Source: Myxococcales bacterium (GTDB lineage: Bacteria > Myxococcota_A > Polyangia > Polyangiales > JADJMO01). Taken from it: DNA of 64,000 nucleotides. A program made the position numbers and the translations under genes. Below are positions 41,629 to 49,804 of this stretch, one piece after another (the stretch's first letter is position 1; each line of letters starts with the position of its first letter). A model generated the notes under the pieces. The model saw only the letters and a program-made list of their open reading frames with translations, was not told the origin of the DNA and searched no databases. The DNA lies in contig JADJMO010000004.1 of NCBI GenBank assembly GCA_016709545.1, forward strand, positions 1 through 64,000, written 5' to 3'.

Positions 41629-42194
41629 TCAGAGCCCTTTGGGGCAGCGCACGGGCACTGGCGCCGGCGGGTTGCACTTGGCCCCTTCGGGGCAGTCGCC
41701 GCCCGGCTCGTAGAAGCACTTGCCGCTCCCGTCCTTGGTGGTGGAGGTCACCGGGCAGTCCACGATCTTGCCCGGCGTGGTCCACGGCGAGCCCGGCGGC
41801 ACGAGGTGACACTCGCCGTCGAACGCGCGGAGCTCGAGCGGCGGCGGGTTCGGGTAGAAGACCTGCTGCGAGGCGCTCGGCGCGGGCTTCTTCAGCGCCG
41901 GGGGGCACAGCACCACCACCGGCGCGGGGGGGTTGCAGGTGTTCTCTCCCGCGTTCGAGCAGTCGACGGTGGTCGGGAACGAGCACGAGCCGTCGGGCTC
42001 GAGGGTGGTGCCGTCCGCGGGGCAGTCGATGACCTGGCCCTTCACGTCGCGCGGGGAGCCCTTCTCCACGAGCTCGCAGCGCTGGTCGCGCACGCGGATC
42101 TCCTTGGCCGGGGGTTGCCCGGGAGTGGACCGGGGTCGCGACGACAGGCGGTCCCGAGGACGACGACGAAGCTCCCGGCGAGGCGCGTGCGCAT
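41629..42194 (-). pseudogene. Cys-rich lipoprotein, frameshifted after its signal peptide (tandem duplicate)
   Basis: ATG 42194 opens a lipoprotein signal (MRTRLAGSFVVVLGTACRRDPG) almost identical to that of the upstream copy at 42566. The coding potential then moves to another frame at about 42125 (QPPAKEIRVRDQRCELVEKGSP) and continues to KCNPPAPVPVRCPKGL at 41629. In this copy the Cys module (an acidic 'V.D..C..V..GSP..T.GKIVDCP' unit) occurs twice, so it is longer than its neighbour. A one-base indel separates signal and body. It could be a real inactivation or a base error. Confidence 0.6.
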
Positions 42195-42227
42195 GTGGCC
42201 AGTAGAGCGCGGACGACCGCGGGTGCG

Positions 42228-42566
42228 CTAGAGACCCTTCGGACAGCGCACCGCGACAGGCGGTGGAGGGTTGCACTTCGCTTCCGAGCAGCCGGCTCGG
42301 TAGGTGCACTCGCCGCTCTTGTCTTTCACGGTGCGGGCGAGGGGACAATCGACGATCTTGCCCTTGGTCGCGGGCGGGGAGCCCTCGGCCACTTCGTGGC
42401 ACTCACCGTCGACGACGCGGAGCTCCACAGGACCGGCTGCGTCGGGTGCGTGGCTCACCACGCTCGACGCAGCGGGACCGGGGTCGGGGCGCGGCGAAGG
42501 ATCGGGCTCGCGACGACACGCGGCGCCCAGGACGACGACGAAGCTCCCGGCGAGGCGCGCGCGCAT
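42228..42566 (-). CDS. Small Cys-rich lipoprotein (intact copy of the duplicate pair)
   Basis: A 112-residue exported protein. The signal MRARLAGSFVVVLGAACRREPD has lipobox VLGAAC. The mature part has ELRVVDGECHEVAEGSPPATKGKIVDCPLARTV and ends CNPPPPVAVRCPKGL, with six Cys likely in disulfides. The downstream frameshifted gene shares signal, module and C-terminus, and their upstream DNA is also similar, so the whole unit with promoter region was duplicated. Function unknown. Confidence 0.7.
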   Translation of the reverse strand: MRARLAGSFVVVLGAACRREPDPSPRPDPGPAASSVVSHAPDAAGPVELRVVDGECHEVAEGSPPATKGKIVDCPLARTVKDKSGECTYRAGCSEAKCNPPPPVAVRCPKGL

Positions 42567-42600
42567 GCGGCCAGTAAAGCGCGGACCCCGACGAGTGCGC

Positions 42601-42606
42601 TAGCGT
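42601..42606 (+). promoter_or_regulatory. -10-like TAnnnT for mutM
   Basis: GC-TAGCGT is followed by 6 bases and the GTG start of mutM at 42613, the same hexamer and spacing as before 26265. Confidence 0.45.
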
Positions 42607-42612
42607 TCGTCG

Positions 42613-43386
42613 GTGCCCGAGCTGCCCGAGGTCGAGGTCGCCGCTCGCGCGCTGCGTCGCTGGCTCGTGGGGGCGCCGATCGCGCGGGTCCGCACGAAGC
42701 GCTCGAACGTGGTCGCGTCGCGGCTCGGCACGCTGCGCGGGCAGACCTGCAGCGCGGTCGAACGGCGCGGAAAATGGCTGCGAATCTCGTTCGACACCAC
42801 GACCCTGTTCAGCCACCTCGGCATGACGGGCAAGTGGGTCGAGCGCGCCCCGACCGACCGAGCGCTCGCGCACGAGCACGCCGTGTTCACCCTCGCGGAG
42901 CGGAGCGTGCGCTACGTCGACCCGCGCGCGTTCGGACGCCTCGTCCTCGCGAAGCGCGAGCTGCCCGCGTGGACCGCGCTCGGCCCCGACCCGCTCCTCG
43001 ACGGCGTCGACCCTGCGCGGCTGCGAGGGCGCCGCGCGATCAAGGACGTGCTGCTCGATCAAAGCGTGCTCGCGGGCATCGGCAACATCCAGGCGACCGA
43101 GGCGCTGTTCCACGCGCGCATCCACCCCGAGCGCGCCGCGAACGAGCTGTCCGACGCCGAACGCGCGGCGCTCGCCGACGGCATCGGCTGGACGCTGCAG
43201 CGCACGCTCGCGCTCGAGGACGGCACCGAGATCACCTACCTCGGCGAGAAGGGCAGCGAGAACCCGTTCGTCGTGTACGGCCGCGCGGGCGAGCCCTGCC
43301 CCTCCTGTCGGAGAGCGCTCGAGCGGATCGTGCAGGCCGGGCGCACGACGACCTTCTGCGCGCGCTGCCAGCCGAGGAGGCGGTGA
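42613..43386 (+). CDS. mutM: Formamidopyrimidine-DNA glycosylase (Fpg/MutM)
   Basis: A 257-residue bifunctional base-excision enzyme removing 8-oxoguanine and formamidopyrimidines. After start removal it begins PELPEVE, with the catalytic Pro and Glu. The HLGMTGKW hairpin carries the conserved Lys. The H2TH region is LLDQSVLAGIGNIQATEALF. The C-terminal zinc finger is CPSCRRALERIVQAGR and TTFCARC. Start GTG 42613. Its stop shares a base with the next ATG (TGATG). Confidence 0.92.
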   Translation: MPELPEVEVAARALRRWLVGAPIARVRTKRSNVVASRLGTLRGQTCSAVERRGKWLRISFDTTTLFSHLGMTGKWVERAPTDRALAHEHAVFTLAERSVRYVDPRAFGRLVLAKRELPAWTALGPDPLLDGVDPARLRGRRAIKDVLLDQSVLAGIGNIQATEALFHARIHPERAANELSDAERAALADGIGWTLQRTLALEDGTEITYLGEKGSENPFVVYGRAGEPCPSCRRALERIVQAGRTTTFCARCQPRRR

Positions 43387-44663
43387 TGGAGCCGAGGCGC
43401 TTTCCGGCGGTGACGCTGCTCGGTGGCCACCGGGTCGCGACCCTGATCTCGCTCGGGCTGACCTTGCTGTGCCTCGTGGGTGGGATGACCCTCGTGGCCA
43501 AGGCGGGGCTCCCGGCGGGCAAGGACGGCGGGGCCTTCTTGCGGGTGATGTTCTACGCGATCCTCGGCGGCCTCGGGAGCAGCTGGTGGTTCTCGCGCGT
43601 CGTGCGCAAGCCCACCGATCGCGTCGGCGAGCTCGTGGTCGCGGACGACGCGCTCAGCCTCGCGGGGGAGCCTCTCGTGCGGAGAGCGGAGATCCGCGCG
43701 GCGCACGTGCTCCCCGAGCCCACCGGCGCGACGGTGCGCCTCGCCCGCGGAGCGATCGCCGGCCCGATCGATCTCGCCGTCGGCAGCGTGGAGCAGGGTC
43801 GCGCGCTCGTGCAGGCGCTGGGCCTCGATGCGAGCAAGACGTCCACCGCGGTGGCGATCTACGCACGCACCACGGAGGAGCTCGCCGAGCGGCGGCGCAA
43901 GGGCGTGATCGCGACGCTGTCCCTGCTCGCGTCGGTGGCCGCCCTGTTCCCGTTGATCAAGCTCGGATACAGCCTCGGCGCGCTGATCGCCGGGCTCGCC
44001 GTCGCCGCCTCCTACGCGACGATCTTGGCGATGCGCTTCAAGAGCGCGCGGGCCGAAGTGGGCGCGGACGGCGTGGTCCTCTCGTGGCTCGGCCGCCGGC
44101 AGTTCGTGCCCATCCGGGAGATCGAGCGCGCCGAGGTCGTGGAGGGGAAGGCGACCCTCGTTCGCATCCATCGCATCGGTGCGCCGCCGCTCGACGTCGT
44201 CGCTGCGGTGCGCAACGCGCCCACGCTCGGGGAGCGTCCGGCGCAGCTGCTCGCGGAGCGCATCGAGGAGGCCGTGCAGGCGCGCGGACTCGGCGGCGCG
44301 GCCGTCGCCGTGGACGACCCGGAGGGCGTGCTGGTGCGCGGCGCGCGGCCGATCGCGGAGTGGATCGCGGAGCTCCGTGGTCTGCGCGATCGCGTGCCCA
44401 CGTTCCGCGCGCCGGGCCTCTTCGATCGACTGTGGGACGTGCTCGAGGACGTGCGCGCCACACCCACCCAGCGGGCCGCGGCCGCCGTCGCGCTGACCCC
44501 GCACCTTGACGAAGAGGGCAAGACGCGGCTGCAAGTGGCCGCGCAGGCCGCCGTGGCGCCGAAGCTACGGATCGCCCTCGAGGCGGCTGCGGAGCAGGAC
44601 GACGCCCGGCTCGCCGAGGCGCTGGAAGAAGCGGGCGAAGAGGCGGCGACTAGAGGAGTGTGA
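43386..44663 (+). CDS. Membrane protein of unknown function
   Basis: A 425-residue inner-membrane protein. Hydrophobic helices lie near 18-38, 50-68, 178-198 and 202-222. Between them is a small soluble domain (GELVVADDALSLAGEPLVRRAEIRAAHV), and after them a second similar one (RAEVGADGVVLSWLGRRQFVPIREIERAEV). Both resemble the pleckstrin-homology-like domains found in bacterial membrane proteins ('G..L......G....I....I..V'). A C-terminal soluble helical region of about 120 residues follows. Translationally coupled to mutM. The last 14 bases overlap the convergent gene at 44650. Confidence 0.65.
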   Translation: MEPRRFPAVTLLGGHRVATLISLGLTLLCLVGGMTLVAKAGLPAGKDGGAFLRVMFYAILGGLGSSWWFSRVVRKPTDRVGELVVADDALSLAGEPLVRRAEIRAAHVLPEPTGATVRLARGAIAGPIDLAVGSVEQGRALVQALGLDASKTSTAVAIYARTTEELAERRRKGVIATLSLLASVAALFPLIKLGYSLGALIAGLAVAASYATILAMRFKSARAEVGADGVVLSWLGRRQFVPIREIERAEVVEGKATLVRIHRIGAPPLDVVAAVRNAPTLGERPAQLLAERIEEAVQARGLGGAAVAVDDPEGVLVRGARPIAEWIAELRGLRDRVPTFRAPGLFDRLWDVLEDVRATPTQRAAAAVALTPHLDEEGKTRLQVAAQAAVAPKLRIALEAAAEQDDARLAEALEEAGEEAATRGV

Positions 44664-45000
44664 CGAGCGCGAGGACGGCGAGCGAGACGGTGGCGACGCC
44701 GAACAGACGCTGGTTGCCGCGGGTGGCGAGGCCTGGCCACACGAGCAGCAAGTACCCTGCGCACACCCAGGACGGCAGGAGGAGCTGCAGCCACGTGCGA
44801 TCGACCGGGCTGACCAGCGAGCCCGCGGTGAGCGCGAGCACGCACAGCGGCGCGAAGGTGCGCGTGCGTCGGTGGCGCGACATGGCGCGGTAGCTCGTGT
44901 AGACGGCGAGGCCACTGAGGACGAAGAAGAGGGGCCAGACGACGACGATGGCGTACGACCATTGCGTGTGCCACACCCGATCGAACCCGTAGGCGAACAC
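44650..45000 (-). CDS. Small integral membrane protein
   Basis: A 116-residue protein with about three to four hydrophobic helices (SYAIVVVWPLFFVLSGLAVY, FAPLCVLALTAGSLV, LQLLLPSWVCAGYLLLVWPGLA, LFGVATVSLAVLALVTLL). The GTG at 45000 is the only standard start in frame. However, the open frame runs upstream to about 45085 and reads VAFALWRIPTLTWFAAVFAYGFD, which looks protein-like. The true start may therefore be a non-standard codon, or an upstream frame may be shifted. No family recognised. Confidence 0.5.
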   Translation of the reverse strand: MFAYGFDRVWHTQWSYAIVVVWPLFFVLSGLAVYTSYRAMSRHRRTRTFAPLCVLALTAGSLVSPVDRTWLQLLLPSWVCAGYLLLVWPGLATRGNQRLFGVATVSLAVLALVTLL

Positions 45001-45137
45001 CGCCGCGAACCAGGTGAGCGTCGGGATCCGCCACAGCGCGAACGCGACGTCGCCGACGAGGACAGGCGTCGGCTTCTTCGTGGTGGGTGAGCGCGACGGC
45101 GGTCACGCTGGGTCTGTGGAGTCCGCGCGCGACGCGG

Positions 45138-45764
45138 TCAAGGCAGCTCGAGCGGCTCGCAGCTCGGGTATTTGCGCACGGGGTTGCCGCGGAAGAAGAG
45201 GAGGAAGACGGTGGTGCCCTCCACCCAGCCGTCCACCCGCTCCTTCACGCTGACCAGTCCGAGGGGACCGTGGCCAGGGTTGGTCGAGAACTCGTCCACG
45301 CCGCCAGGGAGGGGCTCGAAGGTCGGCCGATCGAGGAACAGCCTGGCCGCCTCGGTGACGCGCTCGAGCGCCGACAGGGCTTCGGGGCGCACGTGGTTGA
45401 GTCGGAGGAGGGCGACGCGACAGGTGATCCACTCCACCACCTGGAAGGCGTCACCGTCCACCAGGGCGAACGCTCGTCGGGCCACGGTCGCCTCGGGGGT
45501 GAGGGAGACGGCGCCCTTGGTGTCGGCGTCGATGAACGCCCAGGCCGGACCCCACAGGCTCGCGACACGCTCGACTCTGGTCGGCGCGAACCTCGCGCGC
45601 CGGATGTCGGCCACGAGGGCCCCGACCCATCGATCCGAGTGCTCGTGGGTCGGCGGCGCTGCGTCGACCTCGGCCGTGCTTGGCTGCTCGAGCGGAGGCA
45701 GCTCGAGCGCCTGCTCTCGACGACAGCCGACCGCCAGCCAGAGGACGAGCGACGCGCGGGTCAT
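45138..45764 (-). CDS. Putative lipoprotein
   Basis: A 208-residue exported protein. ATG 45764 gives MTRASLVLWLAVGCRREQ with lipobox LAVGC. The mature chain is mixed alpha/beta (RWVGALVADIRRARFAPTRVERVASLWGPAWAFIDADTKGAV, VEWITCRVALLRLNHVRPEALSALERVTEAARLFL) and ends with VFLLFFRGNPVRKYPSCEPLELP. I do not recognise the family. It stands alone on the minus strand between the membrane protein and the DUF3298 lipoprotein. Confidence 0.6.
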   Translation of the reverse strand: MTRASLVLWLAVGCRREQALELPPLEQPSTAEVDAAPPTHEHSDRWVGALVADIRRARFAPTRVERVASLWGPAWAFIDADTKGAVSLTPEATVARRAFALVDGDAFQVVEWITCRVALLRLNHVRPEALSALERVTEAARLFLDRPTFEPLPGGVDEFSTNPGHGPLGLVSVKERVDGWVEGTTVFLLFFRGNPVRKYPSCEPLELP

Positions 45765-45799
45765 CACGTTCGAGAACCGCGAGGCCCCGCCCGCCTTGG

Positions 45800-47242
45800 T
45801 CAGGGTGCGAGGGTCTTCTGCAGATCCGCCGGCAGGAGCGGCCGCGCGTCGTCGGCCGCGATCGCCACCGTGGGCGCGCCCATGGCCCACGGGCCGACCT
45901 CGTACGGGTTGAACAGCACCTCGAGGCCACCCTTCGGGCCCACGCAGACGTTCGCCTTGTCGTCGAGCTCGATGTCGTCGACGAAGAACCCCGCGTCGCT
46001 CAGCTTCTCGACGCCGTGCTCCTTCTTGAGCGCCGCGACCACGAGCGCCGAGAGCTTCTTGCGGTTCTCGGGGGTGAGCTTGGTCGCGAGGGCGAACACG
46101 TCGCCGGTGTCGGCGTCGGCCACCTTACACGTGGCGCCCCACATGCCGTGCGCGCCGCCGGTGAACGAATAGCTGTGGAAGGTGATGCCGAAGTGCGGGA
46201 GCTTGGCCTTGGTGACGGTGTAGTCGTCCTCGACCGTGTACGGCATGTCGGCGCTCGACCCGTCGCAGATGTCCTTGCCCATCTCGCCGCCGGAGAGCTT
46301 CTTGAAGGCCGCGTCGAGCGCCTTCTTGCCCTTCGCGCCCTCGACGACCGGGTAGACCATCGACGCCGTGCAGTGCTTGCCGAGCTCCTTGTAGCTCTCC
46401 TGCGGCACCACCTTCACGCCGCCACCGAGGTCCGCGATCTCGGGGTATGCGCTCCCCGCCTCGAGCAGGAACGGCAGCGACTTGGTCTTGTCCGGCGAAT
46501 ACCAGCGGCCGACGAGCAGGTACTTGCTGAGCGCGAAGCCCTCGAAGCGGCCCGTCTCCTTGCCGCTCTTGACGGTCTCCCGCATCACGAACTCGGCGCC
46601 CTTGTCGATGGCGCCCGTGAGCACGAGGTCGTCCTTGCTCTTGGCGTAGCGGTACACGCCGCCGAACGTGGCGTCCTTCTTCTCGAGCTTGGCGCGGATG
46701 CGGATCTTGCCGCCGAGCGTGCCCGCGTAGCCCTGGGTGAAGGTGGCCGGGAGATCGGAGTGGTGGGCCTCGGTGGTGAAGATGCGCGCCTTCTTGGTCT
46801 TGGCGTCGGTGTAGTTGCCCTTGAGGACGCCGCCGGTGAACGTGCCGTCGAACGTGCCTGCGGGTTTGCCCTTCTCGTCGAGCTCGGTGAGCGCGAAGTG
46901 CGTGGCGTCCTTCATCTTGCCCTGCAGCGGGACGTGCACGCCGCTGCCGCCGGGCGCGTAGAGGCCGGTGAGCTCGTCGCCGAGCCGCTCGAGGTAGAGG
47001 TCGAACTTGAGGTCCTTGCCGATCGTCCCCTGCCAGGCATCGATGGTACGACCTTCGACCACCTTCTTCGGCGCGGACGCGGTGGGCGAGACCGAGGGCG
47101 ACGAGGTGGAGGCGACCGGCGCGCTCGACGCGGCGCTCTTGGCGGCGCTGGCGGAGGAGGCGGTCTTGGGCGCTTCGGGCGGGTCCTTGCGGTCACAGGC
47201 CGAGAGCAGCGAGCAGCAGGCGAGGGCGAGGGGCAGGCGCAT
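45800..47242 (-). CDS. Lipoprotein with DUF3298 (RsiV-like) C-terminal domain
   Basis: A 480-residue exported protein. The signal MRLPLALACCSLLSACDRKD has lipobox LLSAC. An Ala/Ser/Thr/Pro linker covers residues 25-58. A beta-rich middle region follows (GTFDGTFTGGVLKGNYTDAK, YAGTLGGKIRIRAKLEKKD). The C-terminal part has SYSFTGGAHGMWGATCKVADADTG and LEVLFNPYEVGPWAMGAPTVAI. These are the marks of DUF3298, found in anti-sigma factor RsiV where it binds lysozyme or glycans. Here there is no transmembrane anti-sigma segment. It is divergent from pilT with only 30 bases between start codons. Confidence 0.78.
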   Translation of the reverse strand: MRLPLALACCSLLSACDRKDPPEAPKTASSASAAKSAASSAPVASTSSPSVSPTASAPKKVVEGRTIDAWQGTIGKDLKFDLYLERLGDELTGLYAPGGSGVHVPLQGKMKDATHFALTELDEKGKPAGTFDGTFTGGVLKGNYTDAKTKKARIFTTEAHHSDLPATFTQGYAGTLGGKIRIRAKLEKKDATFGGVYRYAKSKDDLVLTGAIDKGAEFVMRETVKSGKETGRFEGFALSKYLLVGRWYSPDKTKSLPFLLEAGSAYPEIADLGGGVKVVPQESYKELGKHCTASMVYPVVEGAKGKKALDAAFKKLSGGEMGKDICDGSSADMPYTVEDDYTVTKAKLPHFGITFHSYSFTGGAHGMWGATCKVADADTGDVFALATKLTPENRKKLSALVVAALKKEHGVEKLSDAGFFVDDIELDDKANVCVGPKGGLEVLFNPYEVGPWAMGAPTVAIAADDARPLLPADLQKTLAP

Positions 47243-47259
47243 GGGCCCCTCCCTACGTG

Positions 47260-47265
47260 TATGAT
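47260..47265 (+). promoter_or_regulatory. -10-like TATGAT deciding the pilT start
   Basis: TATGAT (five of six matches to TATAAT) is followed by 7 bases and ATG 47273. An in-frame ATG at 47261 lies inside the hexamer, so if this is the promoter, translation must begin at 47273. Confidence 0.5.
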
Positions 47266-47272
47266 TTGGGGC

Positions 47273-48400
47273 ATGCAAGCGGCTCCGAACGATCTGCAGG
47301 TCAACCTCCACCAGCTCCTGAAGACGATGATCGACAAGGGGGCCAGCGACCTGCACATCACGACCGGCGTGCCGCCGATCCTGCGCATCGACGGCTCGGT
47401 CGTGCCGCTCCGCCTGGCGCCGCTGACGGCGATCCACACCAAGCAGCTGATCTACTCGGTGCTGACCGAGGAGCAGAAGGTCCAGTTCGAGAAGACGAAC
47501 GAGCTCGACCTCTCGTTCGGCGTCAAGAACCTGTCCCGCTTCCGCTGCAACGTGTTCATGCAGCGCGGCGCGATCTCGTGCGCGATCCGCGCCATCCCGT
47601 TCCGCATCGCCACCTTCGAGGAGCTCGGCCTGCCGCCGGTGATCGCGGAGATCAGCTCGCGCCCGCGCGGCCTCGTGCTGGTCACCGGCGCCACGGGCTC
47701 CGGCAAGTCCACCTCGCTCGCCGCGATCATCGACAAGATCAACAGCGAGACGCGCCAGCACATCATGACCGTCGAGGACCCAATCGAGTTCCTCCACCCG
47801 CACAAGATGTGCATCGTCAACCAGCGCGAGGTCGGCGCCGACACCACGAGCTTCAAGACCGCGCTCAAGTACATCCTGCGCCAGGACCCCGACGTGGTGC
47901 TCGTCGGCGAGATGCGAGACCTCGAGACCATCGACGCCGCCATCACGATCGCCGAGACGGGCCACCTCGTGTTCGCCACGCTGCACACCAACAACTGCGC
48001 GCAGTCGATCAACCGCGTGGTCGACGTCTTCCCCTCGCACCAGCAGCCGCAGATCCGCGCCCAGCTCTCGTTCGTGCTGCAGGGCGTGGTGTCGCAGGCG
48101 CTCTTGCCGCGCATGGGCCAGCCCGGCCGCGTGCTCGCGATGGAGGTGATGGTCCCCAACGCCGCGATCCGCAACCTCATCCGCGAGGACAAGATCCACC
48201 AGATCTACTCGCAGATGCAGGTCGGCCAGGAGAAGTACGGCATGCAGACGTTCAACCAGAGCCTCTACAACCTGTTCTCCCGCAAGCTCATCTCGATGGA
48301 CGAGGCGCTCACGCGCTCGCACGACCCCGAGGAGCTGCGCCTGATGATCGAGCGCGGCAGCGTGAACATGATGCCGGGGATGCGGCGGCCGCAGAGCTAG
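47273..48400 (+). CDS. pilT: Type IV pilus retraction ATPase PilT
   Basis: A 375-residue hexameric motor that depolymerises the pilus and powers twitching (S-motility in myxobacteria). Motifs in order are the PAS-like N-domain GASDLHITTGVPPILRIDG, Walker A GATGSGKST, Asp box TVEDPIEF, Walker B VVLVGEMRDLET, His box ATLHTNNCAQS and the PilT-specific AIRNLIREDKIHQ. Start ATG 47273 is preferred over 47261. It is alone, divergent from a DUF3298 lipoprotein; other pil genes are not in the window. Confidence 0.93.
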   Translation: MQAAPNDLQVNLHQLLKTMIDKGASDLHITTGVPPILRIDGSVVPLRLAPLTAIHTKQLIYSVLTEEQKVQFEKTNELDLSFGVKNLSRFRCNVFMQRGAISCAIRAIPFRIATFEELGLPPVIAEISSRPRGLVLVTGATGSGKSTSLAAIIDKINSETRQHIMTVEDPIEFLHPHKMCIVNQREVGADTTSFKTALKYILRQDPDVVLVGEMRDLETIDAAITIAETGHLVFATLHTNNCAQSINRVVDVFPSHQQPQIRAQLSFVLQGVVSQALLPRMGQPGRVLAMEVMVPNAAIRNLIREDKIHQIYSQMQVGQEKYGMQTFNQSLYNLFSRKLISMDEALTRSHDPEELRLMIERGSVNMMPGMRRPQS

Positions 48401-48475
48401 CGCGCGGGGCCGACCGCCCAGCCGATACGCGGCTTCTGGCTCTCGGGAACACGACCGCGCCGCGGGCAATCGCCG

Positions 48476-48500
48476 CGCGGGCGTCGTCAGCCGGCCCGCG
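48476..48500 (+). terminator. GC-rich hairpin downstream of pilT
   Basis: CGCGGGC (48476-48482) pairs with GCCCGCG (48494-48500) over an 11-base loop, 76 bases after the pilT stop. There is no T-run. The surrounding 178-bp gap to the transposase gene shows no other feature. Confidence 0.3.
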
Positions 48501-48578
48501 TACCGATGTGCTTGCAGCCCAGCAAGAGGGGAGCGCCGCCAAGGGCTGCTCGCGAGCGGGCACGAGAACCGCCACGCT

Positions 48579-49232
48579 TCAGCGCCGCTCCAGCGCGCGT
48601 AGGAGCAGACCGCTGCGCGGACGTGAGACGGGAGGCCCGATCGAAGGGAGCGCGTACGCGACCGAGGCCGCCGGCAGGCCGATCGCGTCCCACGCGCGGA
48701 ACCCGGGGGCGCTCGACCACGGATCGGCGACGGCGGCGCCGGGCACGTGGCGCGCGTGGTTGGCGAGCACGTAGCGCACCACGTTCTTCGCGTCGGTGCG
48801 CGAGCGCAGCGCGCGGGCGTGATAGCGCGCCGCGATCACCTTGCCGCGACGACGCCCCATGACGGCGTTGAGCCCGCGCGCGATGCGGATCGAGAGGGAT
48901 CGCATGGCGCTCGAGAGCGCACGACGGTCCCGCGCTTCGACCACGAGGTGCACGTGGTTGCCCTGGACCGAGAAGTGGGTGACCCGCGCGGCCTCCTCAC
49001 GCGCCAAGAGCGAACGGAGGGCGCGGTCTATGGGGCGCAGGCAGCGCTGGGAGCGCAGGTTCCACACGTGCTTCTCGAACCGCAGGGTGACGTGCAGCGG
49101 CGCCGACGGAGACACCGACGGCCGACGGAGGTGCGAGACGGCGCCCTCCTTGCGCGGCCGACCCGCCCCCGGGCGCGCCCCGCCGTGGTTCGCGCAGGCG
49201 CGGGCCGTCGAGTTGGTCGGGCTCGCTTCCAC
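48579..49232 (-). CDS. REP-associated tyrosine transposase (Y1/IS200-like, RAYT)
   Basis: A 217-residue HUH single-strand transposase. The HUH motif is QGNHVHLVVEA, and a candidate catalytic Tyr lies in VVRYVLANHARH. The N-terminus HGGARPGAGRPRKEG is a basic AT-hook-like leader common in such genes from myxobacteria. RAYTs are single-copy, domesticated transposases that spread palindromic REP elements. The start GTG 49232 follows TAGAAT by 6 bases. No terminal repeats typical of an autonomous IS are obvious. The large inverted repeat at 26062-26201 is a candidate substrate. Confidence 0.78.
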   Translation of the reverse strand: MEASPTNSTARACANHGGARPGAGRPRKEGAVSHLRRPSVSPSAPLHVTLRFEKHVWNLRSQRCLRPIDRALRSLLAREEAARVTHFSVQGNHVHLVVEARDRRALSSAMRSLSIRIARGLNAVMGRRRGKVIAARYHARALRSRTDAKNVVRYVLANHARHVPGAAVADPWSSAPGFRAWDAIGLPAASVAYALPSIGPPVSRPRSGLLLRALERR

Positions 49233-49238
49233 CCTTTG

Positions 49239-49244
49239 ATTCTA
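49239..49244 (-). promoter_or_regulatory. -10-like TAGAAT for the RAYT gene
   Basis: On the minus strand GC-TAGAAT (five of six matches to TATAAT) is followed by 6 bases and GTG 49232. Confidence 0.45.
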
Positions 49245-49277
49245 GCACATGTTGATCGGCCCGCAAGACGGTGTCCC

Positions 49278-49295
49278 CGGCTGGACTGTCAGCCG
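49278..49295 (-). terminator. Hairpin downstream of the Gre-factor gene
   Basis: CGGCTG (49278-49283) pairs with CAGCCG (49290-49295) over a 6-base loop, 41 bases after the Gre-factor stop on the minus strand and before the RAYT promoter. It lacks a T-run. Confidence 0.35.
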
Positions 49296-49336
49296 TCGCG
49301 CGGTGAGGGCGGTCGGAGGGCGGCTCCGATCTGCGC

Positions 49337-49804
49337 TCAGGAGAGCTTCATGATCTCGTACAGGCGCGGGCCCTGGGGGGTCGGGACCTCGGCCTCGTCG
49401 CCGACGGAGAGCCCGATCAGCGCGGCGCCGAGGGGGCTCGAGGCGGTCACGATCTGCACGCCGCCGAACTTGCGGCCGCCCCCCGCGGGCGCGAGCAGGC
49501 AGCGGGTGATCTGCTTGCCGGCGCGGATCTCGATGTACGCGCCGGCCTCGATGGGATCCTCTTCGCCGAACGCCCGCAGATCGAGCGAGCCGAGCGCCGC
49601 GTGCTCGCGATCCAGCTCGCGGACGCGGTCGGCCTGGCCCCGCGCGAGGTACGAGGCCTCGGTGGAGCGCATGTCCTTGTCGTTCTCGGGCTTGTTCTCC
49701 TCGTGCGTCGCGGCGTCGGCCGCCTCCTTGGCGAGGCGGGTCATCTCGGCGGACTCGGCGGCGATCTCGGCGCGAATGGCCGCGATGAGGGCTTGCTTGT
49801 CCAT
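49337..49804 (-). CDS. GreA/GreB-family transcription elongation factor
   Basis: A 155-residue protein. The N-terminal coiled coil (MDKQALIAAIRAEIAAESAEMTRLAKEAAD) has an acidic tip region EENKPENDKDMRSTEASYLARG. The C-terminal FKBP-like domain has IEAGAYIEIRAGKQITRCLLAP and ASPLGAALIGLSVGDEAEV, the GreA/B signature. It would enter the RNA polymerase secondary channel and stimulate cleavage of backtracked RNA. The tip sequence differs from canonical GreA, so it may be a Gre-like variant. Its ATG shares a base with the stop of the large secreted kelch protein (TGATG), an odd partner. Confidence 0.82.
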   Translation of the reverse strand: MDKQALIAAIRAEIAAESAEMTRLAKEAADAATHEENKPENDKDMRSTEASYLARGQADRVRELDREHAALGSLDLRAFGEEDPIEAGAYIEIRAGKQITRCLLAPAGGGRKFGGVQIVTASSPLGAALIGLSVGDEAEVPTPQGPRLYEIMKLS

